From positions 1 through 21,573 of the IMG/VR virus record IMGVR_UViG_3300009703_000125: a stretch of 21,573 nt of DNA; one strand, written 5' to 3'. Positions within the stretch are counted from its first letter, which is position 1. Each line of letters begins with the position of its first letter. This document shows positions 1 through 4,768 of this stretch, piece after piece. The position numbers and the translations under genes are program-made. The DNA comes from a virus. A model generated the notes under the pieces. It saw only the letters and a program-made list of their open reading frames with translations. It was not told the origin of the DNA and made no database searches.

Positions 1-1
1 C

Positions 2-528
2 CGGCCGCCTGTGAGCCGCCAAGGAGCCAAGACTGGGTATGCACATGCAATCCTGGAAGTCCTCGGATTGAGGTCCGGACAAGGGTGCGACTCGGCGCTC
101 CTCTGCGAGCCCGACGACGGCTGTAGAGCACTGCTCCAGGCCTACCCCCAGCCCGCGGTCCTCCGTGAAGCCGCGGAGATCATCCGGTCATGGGCCGACG
201 AGGACCCCCGGGCGCTGTGGGAACGGCTGCGGGCTGAGGGTCCGATTCGGGGGGCTGGTGGGGGTGAGGTTGCGCGGTGGACCTACCTGACAAGCACGTC
301 ATACGACACCGCCACGATCGGCGCGGGGTTTGTCCATCCTGAGACTGGCGGAAGGTATGGGGCCTCCAGGGCCGATCAGGCCAGACGCCTCGCCGCCCTC
401 GCCGCCTACGAGATCGCCCGCTGGGCCCGGATCACCACCAGCAACCGCCTGATCAACCTCGACCCGCAGACCTGGCGCAACACGGGCCAGGGCGGGACCA
501 CCCACGGCGGGGAGGACTTCTCAACGGG
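2..528 (+). pseudogene. Truncated phage protein, possibly D12-class adenine methyltransferase N-terminus
   Basis: The frame is open from the window edge; a GTG lies at 11 but the gene may start outside. The product begins with a GAKTGYAHAIL segment followed by a short EPDDG stretch and an Asp/Trp/Arg-rich helix (AAEIIRSWADEDPRALWERL). A conserved-looking tail reads TSNRLINLDPQTWRNTG. The start resembles the GGK..ha.ILe N-terminal AdoMet-binding region of D12-class (Dam-like) N6-adenine methyltransferases, which should be followed by a catalytic DPPY box. No DPPY is found: protein-like sequence ends near 523, just where a convergent minus-strand gene ends (529). The frame stays open to 1228, but from there it is antisense to two minus-strand genes. 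I read this as the left part of a gene whose catalytic half was replaced. The family assignment is from memory and weak; a non-enzymatic protein is possible. Confidence 0.4.
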
Positions 529-699
529 TCAGGCCTTGCTTGAGGCGGACCGCGCGAGCTTCTCGTCAATTGCCTCCCGGACCCAGGGCCCGAAGTCGCG
601 GGGGCCCAACGACTCAAGCGCTGACTCCTGCTTGGGGGTCAGTCGCACAGAACGGGGCTTGCCGAGCGCCTCGCCTGGCGGGAGCTTGCGCCTACCCAT
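529..699 (-). CDS. Small ribbon-helix-helix-like (CopG/Arc-type) DNA-binding protein
   Basis: A 56-residue protein. After a basic N-terminus (MGRRKLPPGE) comes a beta-strand-like SVRLTPKQ segment, then two predicted helices (ESALESLG and GPWVREAIDEKLAR). This is the spacing of ribbon-helix-helix proteins, in which the strand pairs in a dimer and contacts the DNA major groove. The ATG overlaps the stop of the upstream minus-strand gene by 8 bases (ATGGGTAG), so the two are one translationally coupled operon. The stop at 529-531 abuts the broken plus-strand gene to the left. It could be a transcriptional regulator of this small operon or of the phage, or an accessory protein of a mobile element. 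The coupling and compact domain make the gene believable; its target is unknown. Confidence 0.6.
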   Translation of the reverse strand: MGRRKLPPGEALGKPRSVRLTPKQESALESLGPRDFGPWVREAIDEKLARSASSKA

Positions 700-886
700 T
701 GAGCAACTCAGCCGCCATGCGGTCGTACTCGCCCCGGCCGATCAGAGCGCCCCAGGTGTGGAGGACCTCGCCGTTCTCGATGACGACGGTGCCGAGGTAG
801 CGCCAGCCCTCGAGGACCGTGTAGCCACCCTCGCCGCCGTTGCTCTTCAGGGTCGCCTTGCTGCCGTTGCGGAGGGTGATCATCAT
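692..886 (-). CDS. 64-residue conserved-looking small protein, unknown function
   Basis: The minus strand has a textbook ribosome site (AAAGGAG) six bases before ATGATG at 886; the second ATG at 883 would also serve. The product opens with MMITLRNGSKATLKSNGGEGGYTV and continues with alternating hydrophobic strands (EGWRYLGTVVIENG, VLHTWGALIG), ending in GEYDRMAAELLNG. It looks like a small all-beta protein with one C-terminal helix. A longer open frame continues to 1237 on this strand, but the part upstream of the ATG is arginine-rich shadow sequence without a ribosome site. It is first gene of a two-gene leftward operon with a ribbon-helix-helix-like partner. I do not recognise the family. 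The strong start signal makes it real with good confidence. Confidence 0.65.
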   Translation of the reverse strand: MMITLRNGSKATLKSNGGEGGYTVLEGWRYLGTVVIENGEVLHTWGALIGRGEYDRMAAELLNG

Positions 887-899
887 GCCGGGCTCCTTT

Positions 900-937
900 C
901 TTGTCATACAAGTTTGGCACCGTCCCCGCAGGGTCAA
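900..937 (-). promoter_or_regulatory. Candidate promoter/operator of the leftward small-gene operon
   Basis: A perfect inverted repeat CTTGT-CAT-ACAAG lies at 900-912, directly upstream of the ribosome site of the leftward gene at 886. A second partial copy (CTTGT-ACG-AC) is at 946-955. On the minus strand the repeat contains TTGTAT, -10-like, and TTGACC (complement of 932-937) is -35-like, but the 20-base spacer is longer than the usual 17. The arrangement suggests a self-regulated operon with a dimeric regulator. This is inference from sequence only. Confidence 0.3.
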
Positions 938-946
938 GGACTTTTC

Positions 947-1228
947 TTGTACGACGCGAAAAAGACTTCGTGTGACTGCGGCCTCGCTCTGATCTACGGC
1001 CACTGCTTCGCCTGTGACGACCCCCGCGACCCGACAGCGACCGGGGGCTGCCAGGCACAGAGCGCCACGGAGATGCGCTCGGGACACCCCCACGGATCTG
1101 GCCCGCCTGCTGGTCTCGTGGGGGGTCCTTCTCCTCTTCCTGCCCCGCTCAATGCAGTTGTTGTGCAGGCCGTCCGCAGATCTGTAGCTCAGGCCCAGGA
1201 CGGCGGGCCGACCCGGGAGAACGGATGA
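947..1228 (+). CDS. Putative small Cys-rich (zinc-knuckle-like) protein, doubtful
   Basis: This reading starts at TTG 947, which follows AAGGA at a six-base spacing, and gives 94 residues. The N-terminal third has KKTSCDCGLALIYGHCFACDD: a CxC then CxxC set that could bind zinc. The stop (TGA at 1226-1228) overlaps the next gene's ATG as ATGA, the usual coupling in this genome. Third-codon-position GC is high from 950 to about 1085 and again near the end. It falls in between, where a different frame (1014-1187) looks better. The two frames therefore compete, or a +1 frameshift joins them. Function unknown. Confidence 0.35.
   Translation: MYDAKKTSCDCGLALIYGHCFACDDPRDPTATGGCQAQSATEMRSGHPHGSGPPAGLVGGPSPLPAPLNAVVVQAVRRSVAQAQDGGPTRENG
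1014..1187 (+). CDS. Putative 57-residue single-span membrane protein, doubtful
   Basis: From GTG 1014 to TAG 1187 this frame has a basic, Arg-rich N-terminus followed by one hydrophobic span (ARLLVSWGVLLLFLP) and a short tail. Third-position GC is high from about 1074 onward, better than in the overlapping frame that ends at 1228. No ribosome site precedes the GTG. It may be a real nested membrane protein, the frameshifted end of the Cys-rich frame before it, or chance. Small membrane proteins next to phage replication genes are common, so it is kept as a low-confidence candidate. Confidence 0.27.
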   Translation: MTTPATRQRPGAARHRAPRRCARDTPTDLARLLVSWGVLLLFLPRSMQLLCRPSADL

Positions 1229-2106
1229 GCCTGCCATGGTTCAAGGCCCCGACCGCAGACACTGTCGCCGGCATGATGAAACACAGGTGGACAAGGGAGA
1301 ACCCCTGCCCCGTCTACGTGGCTCAGCTTGAGCTGATGGCGCTTCACGCGGACGGCAAACGCACCACATACTCGGTGCGCGACCTGGCCGGCCGTTGGGG
1401 GTGGTCAACGACTCGGACGCACAGGTGGCTCAAGAAGCAGGAACAGCCCGAAGCGGAACAGCAGCGGAACGCAAGCGGAACAGCAGCGGAACAGCAGCGG
1501 AACACTAAGCCTAAGCAATCACGGGGCCTTAGCTCCACGAACGGAACAGAAGCGGAACCCAATGCGGACGCCTCGCGCGCGCACGCTCCTCTTGAAGAGA
1601 AAGAGGGAGATGGAGATAGAGAGAACAACAAGCGGGAAGTGCCTTCCTGGGTCCCGTCCGGAAAGCCTGTTGGCCTGACCCGGGAGGAGGTCCATGCCCT
1701 GACCCTCCAGGCCCAGGCTCAGATGCTGAAGGACTACCGGGCTCGGAAGGGTGAGCGAGCAGGGCCACGAACATGGACCGGCCGCATCAAGGGCCGGGGA
1801 AGCACTACCCGACAACGGGCCCTCGCCCTGCTCATCGCCACCGAGGGCGCCACAGACGCGATGTCGGCCTGGGGCTGGTACCTGAGCGAGCGGCTGGACA
1901 AGGGCTACGGCGGCGACGGGATCGACACGTTCCTGGAGAAGGGAGAGACCTACGCCGCCAAGATCCGAGAGAAGCCCACACCCAAGACCAACGGCCAGAA
2001 GCGACACGCCGGCCACGACTGGTTTGGAGTCGCAACAGGCGGACATCAGCAACAGCAACCAAGGCGACGGGTCGACCCTGACGCCAGATCCGAGGAGGCA
2101 TCGTGA
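1225..2106 (+). CDS. Phage replication initiator-like protein with embedded iterons
   Basis: A 293-residue protein with ATG at 1225, GGGAG upstream. Residues 1-72 form a winged-helix-like N-terminal domain; the helix-turn-helix is about 49-70 (YSVRDLAGRWGWSTTRTHRWLK). This is the layout of phage replication initiators (lambda O / DnaD-like N-termini), which bind origin iterons and recruit the helicase loader. Residues 75-93 are low-complexity because they translate an 11-bp DNA repeat. Residues 110-135 are very acidic and charged. The C-terminal half (about 150-260) is helical with an SAWGWYLSERLDKGYGGDGIDTFLEKGETYA segment and ends in a basic tail. The next gene is helicase-loader-like and overlaps by four bases, supporting a replication role. 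No ATPase motif is seen, so it is not a helicase or primase. Confidence 0.65.
   Translation: MSLPWFKAPTADTVAGMMKHRWTRENPCPVYVAQLELMALHADGKRTTYSVRDLAGRWGWSTTRTHRWLKKQEQPEAEQQRNASGTAAEQQRNTKPKQSRGLSSTNGTEAEPNADASRAHAPLEEKEGDGDRENNKREVPSWVPSGKPVGLTREEVHALTLQAQAQMLKDYRARKGERAGPRTWTGRIKGRGSTTRQRALALLIATEGATDAMSAWGWYLSERLDKGYGGDGIDTFLEKGETYAAKIREKPTPKTNGQKRHAGHDWFGVATGGHQQQQPRRRVDPDARSEEAS
1453..1560 (+). repeat. 11-bp iteron array, candidate replication origin
   Basis: GCGGAAC starts at 1453, 1464, 1475, 1486 and 1497, exactly every 11 bases, with the unit GCGGAACAGCA (three perfect copies, two with changed last bases). After a 33-base gap with no match the array resumes in the same phase: ACGGAAC at 1541 and GCGGAAC at 1552. 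Since 11 is not a multiple of three, the repeat is conserved at DNA rather than protein level, and it puts each copy on nearly the same helix face. A purine-rich, A-rich stretch follows (about 1594-1630), which could be the unwinding element. Iterons inside the initiator gene are known from lambda O; function here is inferred. Confidence 0.6.
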
Positions 2107-2660
2107 CCCACGACGACATCCGGCGAGCATTCGCAGCACTCCAGATCGCAGGCATCCCCCAGCCGGCACAGTGGTCAGCCCTGGACCCTGACACGATCGT
2201 GAACTCCTGGGCAGGGATGCTCGATGACGTCCCACCGCACGCACTCGAGGCCGCTGTCATCGGCTACATCCGGTCAGGAGAGTCCTTCTGGCCCACCCCT
2301 GGAAAGCTGCTGAACCTGGCTCGGAAGGCAGCGCGAGGCCCAGGCCTGGACACCCACGCTGAGTTCCGGTGGCTGGTCGACACGGCCCACGCCTGCGGTA
2401 CCAAGGACTCCTTCAACCGCGCTATCGCCCGCAGGCACGGCACCGGTGTCCCGCGACAGCTCGCAGACGCAATCCGGGCCTTCGGGGGCTTCCACGCCCT
2501 GATCAACACCTTCCACACCCGAGACAGCCAGGGCCTCAAGGACTTTCACTTCAGGCTCAAGGACTTCCGGGCAGCCTACGCCGGTGCTGAGCAGCGCATC
2601 GAGGACGCCAAGGTGCTCCGGCTCGTTGACCGGGTGGCCCGGCGGGAGATCGAAGGCTGA
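2103..2660 (+). CDS. Helicase loader-like replication protein (G39P-type N-terminus)
   Basis: A 185-residue protein starting at GTG 2103 with GAGGAGG about seven bases upstream; GTGA overlaps the previous stop. Residues 32-70 read IVNSWAGMLDDVPPHAL, then AAVIGYIRSG and FWPTPGKLL. That pattern (Trp, short loop, helix of about 12, then W/F-P-P/T-P-G) is typical of the N-terminal domain of SPP1 G39P-like loaders and related primosome proteins. These deliver the host replicative helicase to the initiator-bound origin. The C-terminal part is helical and charged (about 130-185), as expected for a helicase-binding tail. It lies immediately after the iteron-bearing initiator gene, the same order as lambda O-P. 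No Walker motif is present, so it is not a DnaC-type ATPase loader. Confidence 0.6.
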   Translation: MTHDDIRRAFAALQIAGIPQPAQWSALDPDTIVNSWAGMLDDVPPHALEAAVIGYIRSGESFWPTPGKLLNLARKAARGPGLDTHAEFRWLVDTAHACGTKDSFNRAIARRHGTGVPRQLADAIRAFGGFHALINTFHTRDSQGLKDFHFRLKDFRAAYAGAEQRIEDAKVLRLVDRVARREIEG

Positions 2661-3031
2661 TGCGCAAGGAAGAACACAAGGGGTGCAAGATCTGTCAGGA
2701 ATTCGGCACGGTCAAGAGTGGCTGGGTGACCGTCTACAGGCCTCATCCGGCCCGGGAGGACCGAGAGCGCACGACCAGGGGCGCGACGACGAACCGGCTC
2801 AAGGTGCCGATCATCGTGTCCGGCGCCATCCGATGCCCATGCTGGCCCAACCCTGAACACGAGTCAGCCGAGGGCTTCGACCTCCGAGGCTGGCTCAAGG
2901 GCTGGCGCGAAAACATGGACTGGCACGAGTGGGCCATAGAGCACAGCACCAAGGCCACAAAGGACCTGGACGAGCTCAGGTTCCAGAGGCAACAGGTGCT
3001 CGCGGCTCAGGTACTGGGGAGGGTGGGGTGA
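2660..3031 (+). CDS. Zinc-ribbon-like phage protein, unknown function
   Basis: A 123-residue protein; its ATG shares one base with the preceding stop (TGATG). Cys9/Cys12 (CKICQ) and Cys59/Cys61 (CPC) form two Cys pairs about 47 residues apart, a likely zinc site. Between them is a basic, strand-like stretch (VTVYRPHP...RTTRGATTNRLKVPIIVSG). The C-terminal 50 residues are helical and rich in Trp, Lys and Glu. The close coupling to the loader gene puts it in the replication operon, where a DNA-binding accessory role would fit. No named family is recognised. Confidence 0.55.
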   Translation: MRKEEHKGCKICQEFGTVKSGWVTVYRPHPAREDRERTTRGATTNRLKVPIIVSGAIRCPCWPNPEHESAEGFDLRGWLKGWRENMDWHEWAIEHSTKATKDLDELRFQRQQVLAAQVLGRVG

Positions 3032-3264
3032 CGGTGCTCTATCGATGGCCGGGGTACCGGATCGTGAGCGGTGATGACGGTGTGGTCCTTGAGGAGACCG
3101 CAGGACTTGGGACGCCCCAGCCATGGCGCCGGGTCAAGGGCATCGCGCACGATGTGGCCGTGACGCTGCTTGCGTCGATGGCCAATGACCTCCCGATGAC
3201 ACCACCGCAACAGCAGGCGCCTCAGCACGTACACTCCCGGGACCAACCCGAGGAGGACCCTTGA
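3028..3264 (+). CDS. 78-residue hypothetical phage protein
   Basis: The chosen start is GTG 3028, which overlaps the previous stop as GTGA and follows a GGGAGG ribosome site; GTG 3034 is an alternative. The same frame is open back to 2929, but that part overlaps the zinc-ribbon gene in another frame. Residues 1-30 look like beta strands (TVLYRWPGYRIVSGDDGVVLEET), then one helix (RVKGIAHDVAVTLLASMAND), then a Gln/Pro-rich acidic tail ending EEDP. It is translationally coupled on both sides, being the last replication-operon gene before the lipoprotein. No function can be given. Confidence 0.5.
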   Translation: MTVLYRWPGYRIVSGDDGVVLEETAGLGTPQPWRRVKGIAHDVAVTLLASMANDLPMTPPQQQAPQHVHSRDQPEEDP

Positions 3265-3884
3265 TCGCCCTGCTGCTTGTCGCTTGTATGCCCCAGACCC
3301 CGGAGACCACCATCGAGGACACGGGCACAGCACCCGCCGTCACCGACACCGCAACCGAGACGGACACAGGGACCACGTCCACGGACACGGTCGACACCGG
3401 CTACCAGGCCGAGACCGGGGACACATCCACGGCCCCAACGGACACCGCTGTCACGGACACGCAGGACACGCAGGACACGCAGGACACGCAGGACACGGAG
3501 GCGCCCGAGGACACCGCGCCGACGGACACTGCACCCCCGCCGTTTGAGTGCACCAGCGAGTGGGGGAATGTGACTTTCAGCGACGGGGAGACGGAGCAGT
3601 CCAAGAGCTACACCGGGAGCTCTTCCTATCTGGCCGCTTACCCTCTCCAGGGATCTGGGGACCTGTGCTCCATGAGCAGCGACCGCCCCTGGCTCACATG
3701 CTGGGTCTCCACCCAAGGCGATTGCGACTCATCAGCCGTGATTGAACTTCCCGCCGAAGACGCAATGTCCGGCGACACGCTCCACTTCTGTCTGTCCATC
3801 GACTGGGACCCGGGCTCAGACCGTGGAGTCTGCACGCTGGATACGTCGAAGCAGTCCCTTACTTGGCAGGTCATCGCGTCATGA
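3261..3884 (+). CDS. Predicted lipoprotein with Asp-Thr repeat linker
   Basis: A 207-residue protein starting at TTG 3261 (TTGA overlaps the previous stop; GAGGAGG about six bases upstream). MIALLLVAC is a minimal lipoprotein signal with lipobox LVAC and Cys9 as the acylated residue; it lacks the usual basic n-region, so the signal is short. Residues 17-92 are almost only Asp, Thr, Glu, Ala, Gly and Pro, including a run of DTQ triplets. Residues 95-207 form a distinct domain with six cysteines (97, 136, 147, 155, 177, 191), enough for three disulfides, consistent with export. Asp-Thr-rich tethers occur in surface lipoproteins of myxobacteria and relatives. It may be a lysogenic-conversion or superinfection-exclusion protein; this is a guess. 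Confidence 0.6.
   Translation: MIALLLVACMPQTPETTIEDTGTAPAVTDTATETDTGTTSTDTVDTGYQAETGDTSTAPTDTAVTDTQDTQDTQDTQDTEAPEDTAPTDTAPPPFECTSEWGNVTFSDGETEQSKSYTGSSSYLAAYPLQGSGDLCSMSSDRPWLTCWVSTQGDCDSSAVIELPAEDAMSGDTLHFCLSIDWDPGSDRGVCTLDTSKQSLTWQVIAS
3456..3500 (+). repeat. Tandem 9-bp repeat in the lipoprotein linker
   Basis: The unit GACACGCAG occurs four times in a row at 3456, 3465, 3474 and 3483, followed by one variant at 3492. It encodes DTQ triplets. The period is a multiple of three, so the array can grow or shrink without breaking the frame; it is a likely slippage site that would vary the linker length. Confidence 0.8.
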
Positions 3885-3888
3885 CCCC

Positions 3889-3907
3889 GTATCGACCGTG
3901 ATACTCT
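3889..3907 (+). promoter_or_regulatory. Palindromic promoter/operator, copy 1
   Basis: GTATC (3889-3893), six bases, GATAC (3900-3904). The right half reads TGA-TACTCT, an extended -10 of the TGn-TAnnnT type. The ATG at 3916 is eight bases after the -10, so a transcript starting at the normal distance would have little or no leader, and no ribosome site is present. It is the most diverged right half (TCT instead of GGT). It sits in the 31-base gap after the lipoprotein gene and would drive the small genes and the terminase. Confidence 0.55.
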
Positions 3908-3915
3908 GACCAAAC

Positions 3916-4110
3916 ATGCCCACCGCACGACCCAAGCCCCCCCAGGTCAAGGACCACCGCGACGTGTCCAGGCTGAGGGACGCAGGAAAGCTGGAAGAGG
4001 CCACCGCGATGACTCGGGACATCCACCAGAAGGTGCAGGACCATCGGGTCTGGGAGGGGGAGAGGGACGCGCGGAAGGTCAAGCGGGCTGAGCGGAAGGG
4101 GGACAAGTGA
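3916..4110 (+). CDS. Small highly charged helical protein, unknown function
   Basis: A 64-residue protein, about half Lys, Arg, Asp, Glu and His. A Pro-rich basic N-terminus (MPTARPKPPQVKD) leads into one or two amphipathic helices (SRLRDAGKLEEATAMTRDIHQKVQ) and a basic tail ending KRAERKGDK. It is the first gene after the copy-1 palindrome and has no ribosome site, so it is probably read from a leaderless mRNA. The next gene overlaps by four bases (GTGA). A nucleic-acid-binding role would suit the charge but is not shown. Confidence 0.5.
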   Translation: MPTARPKPPQVKDHRDVSRLRDAGKLEEATAMTRDIHQKVQDHRVWEGERDARKVKRAERKGDK

Positions 4111-4322
4111 GACGCCGTGACTTCATCAAGGCCCTGGCTACCGGGACTGCTGCTGCTGTGCTGGGTGCTGCTCCGCGGCAGGTTGAGGGGGCTGTGACGG
4201 TTCCCCGCTCTCAGTACCTGCAGGCCCTCTTTCACGAGCCACAGACGGGGACTGGCGCACGCCTCAAGGCGGCATGGCTGCGTCGGCATGTGCCCGAGGC
4301 CATGTTGGTGGCGGTCCTCTGA
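4107..4322 (+). CDS. Small protein with Tat signal peptide
   Basis: A 71-residue protein from GTG 4107. MRRRDFIKALATGTAAAVLG is a canonical twin-arginine signal: RRxFIK, then a mildly hydrophobic Ala/Gly/Leu core, then a possible cleavage region around VEGA-V (about 27-29). Only some 42 residues remain after cleavage, ending in a hydrophobic VPEAMLVAVL. Tat exports folded, often cofactor-bearing, proteins; such a small mature part is odd. It may be the leftover 5' end of a host Tat gene captured by the phage, or a small effector acting in the envelope. It is coupled to the gene before it and, by TGATG, to the small terminase after it. Confidence 0.55.
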   Translation: MRRRDFIKALATGTAAAVLGAAPRQVEGAVTVPRSQYLQALFHEPQTGTGARLKAAWLRRHVPEAMLVAVL

Positions 4323-4768
4323 TGGGCCGTCCCCGCGGGTCTGGGTCCAAGTGCACGCCTGAGAACGTGGCGAAGATCTGTGAGTACGTGGCCCGCGGAA
4401 TCCCGTACCAGATGGCCGCTGCTTCAGTGCCCGTCACCCGGACCACAGTGCAGAACTGGAAGGCCCGGGGTGAGGAGGACGCAGCCGAGGGACTGGACAC
4501 GGACTACAGCCGTTTTCTGGTCGCAATTGCGCAGGCTGAGCTACAGCACGCATCCGAAGGCATGGACAAGTCCAAGTCAGACCCCCGCTATGCGTCGCAC
4601 TTCCAGTGGAAGATGGAGCGCCGGCACCGGGACCTGTTCGGCAACGTGCAGACCGTAGAGCACAAGGTCGAGCAGACCACCCCGGTTGACGACCTGACCG
4701 AAGAGGAGCGGGATGTCCTCGCAGAGATTGCCCTCAGGCGACAGCAGCGGGCAGCAGCCGTCCACTGA
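4322..4768 (+). CDS. terS: Terminase small subunit
   Basis: A 148-residue protein; ATG 4322 is taken because it overlaps the previous stop as TGATG, although the frame is open from 4274. The N-terminal 60 residues form a helix-turn-helix region (ENVAKICEYVARGIPYQMAA, then VTRTTVQNWKARG) as in small terminases that bind the packaging site. The middle is helical with DYSRFLVAIAQAELQHAS and DPRYASHFQWKMERRHRDLFG; the latter is the familiar segment of this family just before the C-terminal part that contacts the large subunit. The large subunit gene follows with a 56-base overlap. Confident on context and sequence. Confidence 0.85.
   Translation: MGRPRGSGSKCTPENVAKICEYVARGIPYQMAAASVPVTRTTVQNWKARGEEDAAEGLDTDYSRFLVAIAQAELQHASEGMDKSKSDPRYASHFQWKMERRHRDLFGNVQTVEHKVEQTTPVDDLTEEERDVLAEIALRRQQRAAAVH

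Noticed and set aside
529-946. Middle of the long plus-strand open frame 11-1228
   Set aside because: This part is antisense to two minus-strand genes with a strong ribosome site and coupled stop/start; only the ends of the long frame look protein-like.
887-1237. N-terminal extension of the minus-strand frame to 1237
   Set aside because: No ribosome site at 1237, Arg/Gly/Ala-rich shadow composition, whereas ATG 886 follows AAAGGAG by six bases.
1453-1560. 11-bp repeats as CRISPR or microsatellite
   Set aside because: No spacers of CRISPR length; a simple microsatellite would not resume in phase after a 33-base non-repeat gap inside an initiator gene.
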